Assembly: GCA_902810075.1 (NCBI GenBank)
Contig: LR778135.1
Location: 3,348,001 to 3,412,000, forward strand
Reading direction: 5' to 3'
DNA length: 64,000 bases
DNA from: Ruminococcaceae bacterium BL-6
GTDB lineage: Bacteria; Bacillota; Clostridia; Oscillospirales; Acutalibacteraceae
A program made the translations under genes and the position numbers. Of this stretch, positions 26,798-34,551 are shown piece by piece. The notes under the pieces were generated by a model that saw only the letters and a list, made by a program, of their open reading frames with translations, was not told the origin of the DNA and did no database searches. The first letter of the stretch is position 1. Each line of letters begins with the position of its first letter.

Positions 26798-28492
26798 TCA
26801 AATTCCCAGCAGCGGGCCGGCGGCCTGCTGCAGCTTTTCGATCACCCGCTCCGATTCCGCGCGGGTTTTTCCCTTGGCGGAAAGGTAGACCTTGATCTTC
26901 GGCTCCGTGCCGGAAGGGCGCACCATCAGCTTGCTGCCGTTTCCCATGCGGTATTCCAGCACGTTCGATTTCGGCAGGCCGATTTTGGTGACGGAGTCTC
27001 CGTCGCGGCGCCGGCTCAGCAGGTAGTCGCTGCTTCCGCAGACCCGGCAGCCCGCGATCTCCGCAGGCGCTTCGCGGCGCAGGTGCTCCATGATGGAATC
27101 CATCTTCTTCATGCCGTCTTCGCCCGCGAACCCGAAGTTCATCAGCTTGTTGACATAATACCCGTACTTTTCATAAAGGCCGTTCATCGCGTCCACCAGC
27201 GTCTTTCCGGCGCGCTTGTAATCCAGCGTCATTTCGCAGATCAGCATGCTGGCGTCAACGGCGTCCTTATCGCGCACATAGCTGCCGGAAAGATAGCCGT
27301 AGCTCTCTTCGTAGCCGAAAATAAAGCGGTCGGCTTCGCCCTTCTGTTCCAGCTCGCCGATCTTTTCCCCGATGTATTTGAACCCGGTGAGGACTTTCTC
27401 CAGCTTCAGGCCGTACTCGGCGGCGACGCTGTCGTTCATGTCGGTGCTGACGATCGTGCTGATGACGACGGGGTCTTTCGGCATGGTGCCGTTTTCCAGC
27501 CGCTTCCTCGCGACGAAATCCATCAGGAGCACGCCGACCTCGTTTCCGGTCAGCAGGACGTAATCGCCGTTGTGGCGCACCGCGATTCCCGCGCGGTCGC
27601 AGTCGGGGTCGGTCGCGAGAAGCAGATCCGGCTTCACCTTTTCGCACAGCTCCAGGCCCTTCTGAAGCGCCTCGCGGATCTCGGGGTTCGGGAACGGGCA
27701 GGTCGGAAAATGGCCGTCCGGCTCCGCCTGCTCGGGCACGATCGTCACGTCGTTGATTCCGATCATGTCGAGGATGCGGGTGACGCACATTTTTCCGGTG
27801 CCGTTCAGCGGCGTGTAGACCACTTTCAGCCCGCCGCGGGTGTCCTTCAGCAGGCTGTGCCTTTTCACGTCGGCCAGAAACGCGTCGGCCACCTCCGGGC
27901 CGATCGGCACGATCAGGCCGTTGCGCACCGCCGTGTCGTAATCGTCGTGGCGGACATCGTCGAAAATATCCAGCCGGTTGATTTCCGCCAGCACGTCGTC
28001 CGCCATTTCCAGCGTGATCTGGCAGCCGTCGCTGCCGTACGCCTTATAGCCGTTGTACTGGGCCGGGTTGTGGCTTGCGGTGACGCAGATGCCCGCGTCG
28101 CATTTCAGATACCGCACCGCATAGGAAAGCGCGGGGGTCGGCATCAGCTGGGGGTACAGGTGCGCCGTGATCCCGTTCGCGGCGAGCACGCAGGCCGCTT
28201 CCCGGGCGAACCGGTCGGAGTTGATGCGGCTGTCGTGCGCGATGGCGACCGAGCCGCCCTTTTTCCGCCGGTTCAGGTAATTGGCAAGGCCCTGTGTGGC
28301 CTTGCGCACGGTGTAAATATTCATACGGTTGGTTCCGGCGCCCAAAATGCCGCGCAGGCCCCCCGTTCCGAATTCCAGATTGCGGTAGAACCGGTCTCTG
28401 ATCTCCTCCGGCTTCCCCTCGATCGACTGCAGCTCTTTCGTCAGCTCGGGGTCCTCCAGGGGCGTATTCAACCATCTTTCATATTCTTTCAT
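26798..28492 (-). CDS. Phosphoglucomutase / phosphomannomutase, alpha-PGM family
   Basis: Interconverts hexose 1- and 6-phosphates. The phosphoserine loop is in VTASHNPAQYNGYKAYGSDG, the Mg site DPDCDRAGI, the sugar-binding loop GYEESYGYLSGSYVRDKDAV, and the phosphate-contact loop RPSGTEPKIKVYLS near the C terminus. 564 residues, the size of Bacillus PgcA. N terminus MKEYERWLNTPLEDPELTKEL is typical. It has its own promoter upstream and terminator downstream. Confidence 0.95.
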   Translation of the reverse strand: MKEYERWLNTPLEDPELTKELQSIEGKPEEIRDRFYRNLEFGTGGLRGILGAGTNRMNIYTVRKATQGLANYLNRRKKGGSVAIAHDSRINSDRFAREAACVLAANGITAHLYPQLMPTPALSYAVRYLKCDAGICVTASHNPAQYNGYKAYGSDGCQITLEMADDVLAEINRLDIFDDVRHDDYDTAVRNGLIVPIGPEVADAFLADVKRHSLLKDTRGGLKVVYTPLNGTGKMCVTRILDMIGINDVTIVPEQAEPDGHFPTCPFPNPEIREALQKGLELCEKVKPDLLLATDPDCDRAGIAVRHNGDYVLLTGNEVGVLLMDFVARKRLENGTMPKDPVVISTIVSTDMNDSVAAEYGLKLEKVLTGFKYIGEKIGELEQKGEADRFIFGYEESYGYLSGSYVRDKDAVDASMLICEMTLDYKRAGKTLVDAMNGLYEKYGYYVNKLMNFGFAGEDGMKKMDSIMEHLRREAPAEIAGCRVCGSSDYLLSRRRDGDSVTKIGLPKSNVLEYRMGNGSKLMVRPSGTEPKIKVYLSAKGKTRAESERVIEKLQQAAGPLLGI

Positions 28493-28539
28493 TTCCGTGT
28501 GTCCTCTCCTTCCGCCTGGTCGGGAATTTTGTTTCTTTC

Positions 28540-28568
28540 AGAGTATCATTTGTCTCCGGTTTTGTCAA
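28540..28568 (-). promoter_or_regulatory. Promoter of phosphoglucomutase gene
   Basis: Minus strand TTGACA (28563-28568), 17-base spacer, TACTCT (28540-28545), about 45 bases before the start codon. Confidence 0.65.
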
Positions 28569-28585
28569 TCCGGCAAAACCGGCTG

Positions 28586-29059
28586 CTATCTGTCCGGTAA
28601 TTTTATGATATTTGTGACAATTCCGGCATCCGTAATGTCTAAAATGCCATAGGTCGCGCCGCCCCCGCAGAGCGAGCCGGGGTTCATCACATAAAGCCCC
28701 CGGTCGTATTCCGTCAGCGCGCGGTGCGTGTGGCCGAACAGTACGACGTCCGCTTTCCGGGCCCGCGCGGCCTCTTTGACTTTTTCCATCCCGTATTTTA
28801 CGCCATAAAGATGACCATGCGTATAAAATATTTTCCTGTGCTCCAGAACGATGTCCCCCTCGCGCGGAAGGCTGGAGCCCCAGTCGCAGTTCCCGCAGAC
28901 CTGCAGGAACATTTTCCCGGGATGCAGCAGCCTCACTTCGGAAGCCTCATCCGCGCCGTCGCCCAGATGAATGACGACCTGCGCCTGCGGCTGGCACAAG
29001 ACGGCCCGGCGCAGCGCCGAGCCATCCCTGTGCGTGTCCGAAACCACCAAAATTCTCAT
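28586..29059 (-). CDS. Metallophosphoesterase, YfcE/MJ0936 type
   Basis: Calcineurin-like phosphodiesterase. Metal-binding motifs: VSDTHRDG at the N terminus, HLGDGADE, CGNCDWGS (the GNCD motif), THGHLYGVKYG and FGHTHRALTEYDRGLYVMNPGS. 157 residues, normal for YfcE. GGAGGG is five bases before the ATG. Substrate in the cell is unknown; family members cleave model phosphodiesters. Confidence 0.92.
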   Translation of the reverse strand: MRILVVSDTHRDGSALRRAVLCQPQAQVVIHLGDGADEASEVRLLHPGKMFLQVCGNCDWGSSLPREGDIVLEHRKIFYTHGHLYGVKYGMEKVKEAARARKADVVLFGHTHRALTEYDRGLYVMNPGSLCGGGATYGILDITDAGIVTNIIKLPDR

Positions 29060-29127
29060 GACGGCCCTCCAGATCCTTCATATCCCCGGCCTGTCATTCA
29101 TATGATAGTGCAAGGGGTGATAACGAT

Positions 29128-29364
29128 ATGCCAGCAAACAATGAAAAGCAGGTTTTACTGAACCTGCTCGCTCAGCGGCTTGGAAAAAAGCCAGAGGAGC
29201 TTCAGCAGCAGGCGCAAAACGGAAACCTGCAAAACCTTCTGAGCGGCATGGACCCGAACGACGCGGCAAAGCTTCAGCAGGTTCTGAGCGACCAGCAGGC
29301 CGTGCAGAAGCTGATGAGCTCCCCGCAGGCGCAGGCGCTGCTCAAAAAACTGCAGAACAAGTGA
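29128..29364 (+). CDS. Small glutamine-rich protein of unknown function
   Basis: 78 residues, not recognised. Helical, with LLNLLAQRLGKKPEELQQQAQNGNLQNLL followed by MDPNDAAKLQQVLSDQQAVQKLMSSPQAQALLKKLQ, which resembles the helical repeats in the next protein. No signal peptide. AAGGGG lies about ten bases upstream. It is the first of three closely spaced genes on the plus strand (gaps of 23 and 28 bases), so they likely act together. Confidence 0.7.
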   Translation: MPANNEKQVLLNLLAQRLGKKPEELQQQAQNGNLQNLLSGMDPNDAAKLQQVLSDQQAVQKLMSSPQAQALLKKLQNK

Positions 29365-29387
29365 TTTTCGGAAAGGCGTGAACAAAT

Positions 29388-29981
29388 ATGGATGACCTGG
29401 CCGGCAAAATCAATGAGCTGCTCAACAGCCCGGAAGGGATGGAACAACTGAAAAGCCTGGCCGATTCCCTTGGTCTGAACCAGTCCGCGCCTTCATCCGC
29501 CGCCCCCCGGCAGCAGAACCAGCAGAATCAGCAGAACCCCCTGCAGGGGCTCGATCTGAGCAAGCTTGCTTCTCTTCTGGGTTCCGCCGGAAATTCCGGC
29601 GGCGGGAACATAAATGCGCCGAATCCGCCCAATCAGGCGCAAAACAGCGCGCCCGATCTCAGCGCGCTGACTTCGCTGCTCTCCGGTCTTTCCGGCTCTT
29701 CCGGCCCCGCGGGCGGGGGCGGAGGGGCTCCGGCCGGGGGGCTGGCCCCGCTTGCGGGCCTTTTGGGCGGCGGCTCGGGACTGGACGGAGACACGCTGAA
29801 AGCCATGCTCCGGATCGCGCCGCTGCTTTCCGCCTTCCGGCAGGAAGACAACAGCACCCGGCTTCTGCACGCGCTTCGTCCGCTTTTGAGCGCCGAGCGC
29901 CAGAAAAAGCTGGATGAAGCCGCCCGGATGCTCCAGATGCTTCGCCTGCTCCCCCTGCTGAAGGGGAAGGGAATTCTCTGA
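29388..29981 (+). CDS. Unknown helical protein with Gly/Pro/Asn-rich linker
   Basis: 197 residues, not recognised. N-terminal helix (MDDLAGKINELLNSPEGMEQLKSLADSLGL), a Gln/Asn/Pro/Gly-rich low-complexity middle (about residues 35-120), and a C-terminal helical part (LKAMLRIAPLLSAFRQEDNSTRLLHALRPLLSAERQKKLDEAARMLQMLRLLPLL). The N-terminal helix motif (SPEGMEQLKSL) resembles MSSPQAQALLKKL of the preceding small protein. No membrane segment or signal peptide. Member of the three-gene set 29128-30417. Confidence 0.7.
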   Translation: MDDLAGKINELLNSPEGMEQLKSLADSLGLNQSAPSSAAPRQQNQQNQQNPLQGLDLSKLASLLGSAGNSGGGNINAPNPPNQAQNSAPDLSALTSLLSGLSGSSGPAGGGGGAPAGGLAPLAGLLGGGSGLDGDTLKAMLRIAPLLSAFRQEDNSTRLLHALRPLLSAERQKKLDEAARMLQMLRLLPLLKGKGIL

Positions 29982-30009
29982 ACCACGCGCGGGAAAGGAC
30001 TGATTTCTC

Positions 30010-30417
30010 ATGGCAGCCTATGACAGCAACGATATGCAGCGGATGCAGCAGGATGCGATCCGGCGCGTCCAGGAAATGCACACCCGCGCCCAGCAGTCCC
30101 TCAACCGGATTCCGGAGCCGCCGAGGCCGGCGGAACCGGCCCCGAAGCGGACGGCCCCGCCGCCGCTTTCGCGGCCCGGCCACAGTCAGGCGCAGCAGCC
30201 GCAGCAGGAACCGCCGCCCCACCCGGAGCCGCAGGCCCCGCCGGCGCAGATTTCTCGCGAGCCGCCGGACGGCGGGCAGGAAACGTCGCTGGCAGGCCTG
30301 TTCGACGGGCTTCTTCAGGACGGCGAACGCACCCTGATTCTGGTGCTGATCCTTCTGCTGGTTTCGGAAAAGGCGGATACCAGCCTGATTTTCGCCCTGA
30401 TGTACCTCGTGATCTGA
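30010..30417 (+). CDS. Unknown protein with proline-rich region and C-terminal hydrophobic tail
   Basis: 135 residues, not recognised. Charged helical start (MAAYDSNDMQRMQQDAIRRVQEMHTRAQQSL), a long Pro/Gln/Ala-rich stretch (residues about 35-90), then LAGLFDGLLQDGERTLILVLILLLVSEKADTSLIFALMYLVI, two short hydrophobic segments that could anchor the protein in the membrane. Last gene of the unknown trio; the neighbouring gene converges from the other strand six bases away. Confidence 0.65.
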   Translation: MAAYDSNDMQRMQQDAIRRVQEMHTRAQQSLNRIPEPPRPAEPAPKRTAPPPLSRPGHSQAQQPQQEPPPHPEPQAPPAQISREPPDGGQETSLAGLFDGLLQDGERTLILVLILLLVSEKADTSLIFALMYLVI

Positions 30418-30423
30418 GGCGTT

Positions 30424-31590
30424 TTATTTTTTCTGGTCGTCCGCGCGGATCGCCGCGACATAATACGTCTTTCCATCCTCGGCCTTCTGCAGCACATATT
30501 CCATATATTTCACCGGCGTGGGCTTTGCGACCTCGCTGGCCGTATCGCTGCGCCATTCGTCGCTGGCGGCGACATAGCCGACCCTCAGGACATCCTGGGA
30601 GCCGGAGCGCCTGCTGCTGACCGTATAGGGCGCAAAGCTGGTCTGGGAGCTGTACGGGGAAACGTGGAAGACGTTCTCCTTGCCGTCGTATTCAAAGAAG
30701 GTCTCATCCTTCGGGTTGGACGGCTGAAGCTCGCACGACGGGCCGAACAGCTCGTGGCAGGCGTCCACCACGTCGCCCAGCGGCACCAGCGTGCGGCCGG
30801 TGTCGTCGTAATTGTTGTAATCCGCTCCGTTGACCGTGACGGCCCGCCACAGCGAGGCCTTCATGATCATTTCCTCGTCGGCTTCGCCGATGCTTTCAAA
30901 AGGCTCGGGGTCCTGCATGACGATGGCCGACAGGAACGTGTCGTACGCGCGCAGCTGGCTGTCGTCCGTCGCGGCCCGGTAAATCTGCCGGCCGACGCCG
31001 ATGACGATGGCCGCGATCCCCACAAACGCCAGCGCAATGACAAGAGCGCCCACGCCGATTCCGTAGCGGTAGCGGCCGTGCCGTTTCGGGGGCGCGGCCG
31101 CCGCGGCATCCTCCGCTTCCAGCTCGGCGGGGTCCTCCAGCGAGATCTTCTGAGGCGCGGATTCGCCCGGCTCCGGTTCCGGCGCCGCTTTTTTGGTCAG
31201 AAGGACGTCGTCCTCGTTCGTCTTTCCTTCCGGCAGAAAGTCGTCCATCTCCGGCTCCGGCTCGGCTTCCGGAACCGCTGGGGGCGGATTCGCCACCTTT
31301 TTCGCGGTTTCCTTCACCGCGCGCACCGTGGCGTTCGCCGCCGCGTTCAGCGTGGAGTTGAGCTTTTCCGTCTGCCGTTCCGCCGGCGGTTCCTTTTTTT
31401 TATGCCTGCGGCGCGATTTTGATTTCGGTTTGGGAGCATAGGCCGAACGGTAATCGAAAGAAACCTCCTGGCCGCCATCCCCCTGCGTTTCGGGGGATGG
31501 GCCGGTGCCGGCCTGCGTCTGCCGGTCATCCGAAAGCCCGGCCTGCGCCCGATTTTCCTGTGGATTTTTATCTTTCTGATTTTCGTCCAT
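30424..31590 (-). CDS. Single-pass membrane protein of unknown function
   Basis: 388 residues. A long charged, disordered N-terminal part (Lys/Glu/Pro-rich, with SKSRRRHKKKEP), one membrane segment (YGIGVGALVIALAFVGIAAIVIGVGRQIY, about residues 195-225), and an outside domain of about 160 residues ending in VKYMEYVLQKAEDGKTYYVAAIRA. No family recognised. The start at 31590 is chosen over 31653 because AAGGAAG lies just upstream and the longer frame runs into proA. It follows proA closely and may be cotranscribed. Confidence 0.75.
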   Translation of the reverse strand: MDENQKDKNPQENRAQAGLSDDRQTQAGTGPSPETQGDGGQEVSFDYRSAYAPKPKSKSRRRHKKKEPPAERQTEKLNSTLNAAANATVRAVKETAKKVANPPPAVPEAEPEPEMDDFLPEGKTNEDDVLLTKKAAPEPEPGESAPQKISLEDPAELEAEDAAAAAPPKRHGRYRYGIGVGALVIALAFVGIAAIVIGVGRQIYRAATDDSQLRAYDTFLSAIVMQDPEPFESIGEADEEMIMKASLWRAVTVNGADYNNYDDTGRTLVPLGDVVDACHELFGPSCELQPSNPKDETFFEYDGKENVFHVSPYSSQTSFAPYTVSSRRSGSQDVLRVGYVAASDEWRSDTASEVAKPTPVKYMEYVLQKAEDGKTYYVAAIRADDQKK

Positions 31591-31610
31591 TGGCCTCTTC
31601 CTTTTTTCCG

Positions 31611-32867
31611 TTAGATTCTGATCTGCCCGTTCCCGACGACGACGAATTTCCACGACGTCAGCTCGTTGACCCCCATAGGCCCGCGCGCATGAAGCTTCTG
31701 GGTGGAGATTCCGATCTCCGCGCCCAGCCCGAACTCGCCGCCATCCGTAAAGCGGGTGGAGGCGTTGACATAGACGGCCGCGGAATCGACGCGCGCCGTA
31801 AATTCCTCGGCGCTGCGGACGCTCTGTGTCACAATGGCTTCGCTGTGCCCGGAGGAGTATTTCGCGATGTGCCCGATCGCGTCGTCCAGGGAATCGACCA
31901 CCTTCACCGCCAGGATATAATCGGAGTACTCCGTCTCCCAGTCTTCCTCCGTCGCCGGGACAAGCCGTTCATCCGGGCCGCCCAGAATCCGCAGGGAGCG
32001 TTCGCAGCAGCGAAGCTCCACGTTTTTCTCATCCAGCCGCTTTTTGACGAGCGGCAATATCTGCTCCGCCGAGGCGCGGTGCACCAGAATCGTTTCGACC
32101 GCGTTGCAGACCGAAGGGCGGGAGGTTTTCGCGTTGAAAACGATGTTGGCCGCCATTTCGGGGTCGGCGCTTTCATCCACAAAGATGTGGCAGTTGCCCA
32201 CGCCGGTTTCGATGACCGGCACGCGGGAGTTCTTCGTCACGGAGCGGATCAGGCCCGCCCCGCCGCGAGGGATCAGCACGTCGAGGTATTCGGTCAGGTT
32301 CATCAGCCCCAGCGCGCTTTCGTGGCTGGTATCGCCCACGAGCTGGATGCCGTCCTCCGGCAGGCCGGCCCTTGCGGCGGCGGCCCGCATGATATCGACA
32401 ATCGCCGTGTTGGAACGGATGGCCTCTTTGCCGCCGCGCAGAATGATCGCGTTGCCCGCCTTCAGGCAGAGCGCCGCCGCATCCGAAGTCACGTTCGGGC
32501 GCGCTTCAAAGATCATGCCGATCACGCCGAGCGGCACCGTTACCTTTTCAATCCGAAGGCCGTTGGGCCGCACCCCGCCGGAAATCACGCGCCCCACGGG
32601 GTCGGCCTGGGCGGCCACCTGGCGCACCCCCTCCGCCATCCCCGCGATGCGCCCCGGGTTCAGGGCGAGCCGGTCCAGCATCGCTTCGCTCATGCCGCTT
32701 TCCTTCGCGCTCTGAAGGTCCCGCCGGTTCGCGGCCAGAATTTCGTCCCGGCGCGCTTCGAGCGCGCCGGCGATTTCCAGAAGCCAGACGTCCTTTTTCG
32801 GGCCCGCAGTCGCGAGCGCCCGCGCGGCCTCTTTCGCGCGCCTTCCCATGTTCTCCAGTTCCGTCAT
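31611..32867 (-). CDS. proA: Glutamate-5-semialdehyde dehydrogenase (gamma-glutamyl phosphate reductase)
   Basis: Second step of proline synthesis: NADPH-dependent reduction of gamma-glutamyl phosphate. Motifs: EARPNVTSDAAALCLKAGNAIILRGGKEAIRSN, the catalytic cysteine in RPSVCNAVETILVH, and the C-terminal ALTT-like region NASTRFTDGGEFGLGAEIGISTQKLHARGPMGVNELTSWKFVV. 418 residues. The ATG at 32867 (MTELENMGRRAKEA) has AAAGGGGGA upstream. It starts 28 bases after proB, forming proB-proA. Confidence 0.96.
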   Translation of the reverse strand: MTELENMGRRAKEAARALATAGPKKDVWLLEIAGALEARRDEILAANRRDLQSAKESGMSEAMLDRLALNPGRIAGMAEGVRQVAAQADPVGRVISGGVRPNGLRIEKVTVPLGVIGMIFEARPNVTSDAAALCLKAGNAIILRGGKEAIRSNTAIVDIMRAAAARAGLPEDGIQLVGDTSHESALGLMNLTEYLDVLIPRGGAGLIRSVTKNSRVPVIETGVGNCHIFVDESADPEMAANIVFNAKTSRPSVCNAVETILVHRASAEQILPLVKKRLDEKNVELRCCERSLRILGGPDERLVPATEEDWETEYSDYILAVKVVDSLDDAIGHIAKYSSGHSEAIVTQSVRSAEEFTARVDSAAVYVNASTRFTDGGEFGLGAEIGISTQKLHARGPMGVNELTSWKFVVVGNGQIRI

Positions 32868-32895
32868 GCAGAAGTCCCCCTTTCCGAAATCCAGG

Positions 32896-33699
32896 CTACC
32901 GGCCTTCTCCGGCTTCAAAGATCGTGCCGATCTCCTCCCCGTCGAACAGGCGGTAGAGATCCTCCGGTTTTTCCCCGTTGATGATGCAGCAGGCGATTCC
33001 CGCTTCCTCCGTGATCTCGGCAGCCTTGATTTTTGTGCGCATGCCGCCCGTGCCGCGCTGAGAGCCTTCGCTGCCCGCCAGGGCGCGGATTTCGTCGGTG
33101 ATCTTCTCCACGCGCCGAATCCGCTTCGCCTGCGGATTCACTCTGGGGTCGGCATCGTAAAGCCCGTCGATGTCGGTCAAAATCACGAGCAGATCGGCCT
33201 GCGCCAGCACCGCCACCGTGGCGGAAAGCGTGTCGTTGTCCCCGAAATGCGCGCCCGCCAGCTCATCGACGGAAACCGTGTCGTTTTCATTGACGACCGG
33301 GATGATATCCATTTTCAGCAGTTCCCGGAACGTGTTCTGAACGTTCCTCTTGCTGTTCTCGATCGTAATCACGTCGCTGGAAAGAAGGACCTGCGCCACG
33401 GTGCGGTTGTATTCGCCGAACAGCTTGTCGTAAATGAACATCAGCTCGCACTGGCCAACCGCCGCGACCGCCTGCTTTTTCTCCGTCTCGCACGGGCGCT
33501 CATGCATCCCCAGCTTTCCCATCCCGACGCCGACCGCCCCGGAACTGACAAGGATCATTTCCCTGCCGGAATTCTGCAGATCGCTCAAAACCTTGCAAAG
33601 CTCTTCGATCCTGCGAAGGTTCGCCTTGCCGTTTTCGTACGTCAGTGTGGAGGTTCCCACCTTGACGACGATCCGTTTGGCCTGTGTTACATCAGACAT
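32896..33699 (-). CDS. proB: Glutamate 5-kinase
   Basis: Phosphorylates glutamate with ATP as the first step of proline synthesis. Amino-acid-kinase fold: IVVKVGTSTLTYENGKANLRRIEELC, ILVSSGAVGVGMGKLG, VNENDTVSVDELAGAHFGDNDTLSATVAVLAQADLLVILTDIDGLYDADPR and GTGGMRTKIKAAEI. 267 residues, so the C-terminal PUA domain of the longer form is missing, as in many Firmicutes. An in-frame GTG at 33711 is a possible alternative start. Confidence 0.95.
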   Translation of the reverse strand: MSDVTQAKRIVVKVGTSTLTYENGKANLRRIEELCKVLSDLQNSGREMILVSSGAVGVGMGKLGMHERPCETEKKQAVAAVGQCELMFIYDKLFGEYNRTVAQVLLSSDVITIENSKRNVQNTFRELLKMDIIPVVNENDTVSVDELAGAHFGDNDTLSATVAVLAQADLLVILTDIDGLYDADPRVNPQAKRIRRVEKITDEIRALAGSEGSQRGTGGMRTKIKAAEITEEAGIACCIINGEKPEDLYRLFDGEEIGTIFEAGEGR

Positions 33700-33755
33700 C
33701 CTCTCTGTCACTCCCTTTGATCATTTTATGTAAAAATCTTAAAAGCAATCGAAAA

Positions 33756-34328
33756 TCAGCGGTCCGACCGGCGGATTTTGGTGCTGCCGTAATACACGAA
33801 CGCGCACAGCGCGGCAAACAGCAGAATCAGCGGAAAAGACGAAGCCAGGCCGAGCAACATGCCGGTGATCACGTCGCTCGGGTAATGGACAAACAGATAG
33901 AGCCGGGAAAACGCGATGAGAAAGGCGAAAATAAACGCGATCACGCCGAGCGCCTGATTGGTGTTGTAAATGATCAGAGCCGCCCCGAATGACGACATCG
34001 TGTGCCCCGAGGGGAACGAAAAATCCGTGGGGCAGGGAACCAGAAGCTCCTGCCGCGGAAACGCGTGGCACGGCCTAGGCCGTGCCACAAGCGGTTTCAG
34101 CACGAAATTCGTCAGGATCCCGCAGATTGCCAGAACCCCGAACAATTCCAGGCCGGAATCCCGGTACTGGGGAATCAGCAGAAAGACGATCATCACCGTG
34201 ACCCAAACGGCGCCGATATTGCCCACCAGAGAAATATAGGGCATTATCGTGTCAAACAGGCTGCAGCGCAGATATTTCTGAATCAGCCGAAGCACCCGGA
34301 CATCCGCGCGCTGAATCATAGCGAACAT
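33756..34328 (-). CDS. PAP2-family membrane phosphatase
   Basis: Integral membrane lipid or undecaprenyl-pyrophosphate phosphatase. All three family motifs are present: KPLVARPRP, FSFPSGHTMSSF (with the catalytic His) and SRLYLFVHYPSDVITGMLLG. About five membrane segments, 190 residues. AAGGGA lies 8-9 bases before the ATG at 34328. Exact substrate cannot be told. Confidence 0.9.
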   Translation of the reverse strand: MFAMIQRADVRVLRLIQKYLRCSLFDTIMPYISLVGNIGAVWVTVMIVFLLIPQYRDSGLELFGVLAICGILTNFVLKPLVARPRPCHAFPRQELLVPCPTDFSFPSGHTMSSFGAALIIYNTNQALGVIAFIFAFLIAFSRLYLFVHYPSDVITGMLLGLASSFPLILLFAALCAFVYYGSTKIRRSDR

Positions 34329-34502
34329 GTCAACATTCCCTTCAAATCTTCCCTTCCCGTCATGGTGCCTATTGAAATCTATTATACTCTATCCTCGATT
34401 ATCCCACAAGATGAAAAAGGGGGAAAAAGCTTAAAATCCGGTCATCCGGGGCCGGCAATCTTTTCCGGGTGCCTGCGGGAAGGCGCTTTTGGCGCCCGAT
34501 TC

Positions 34503-34537
34503 AAAAAGCGGGGCAAACCCGCCGTTTGTCCCGCTTC
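34503..34537 (-). terminator. Terminator of pnp
   Basis: A stem of AAGCGGGaCAAAC with its complement around a short loop, followed on the minus strand by TTTTT. It lies 15 bases after the pnp stop. Confidence 0.85.
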
Positions 34538-34551
34538 CTTATTCTTCTATC

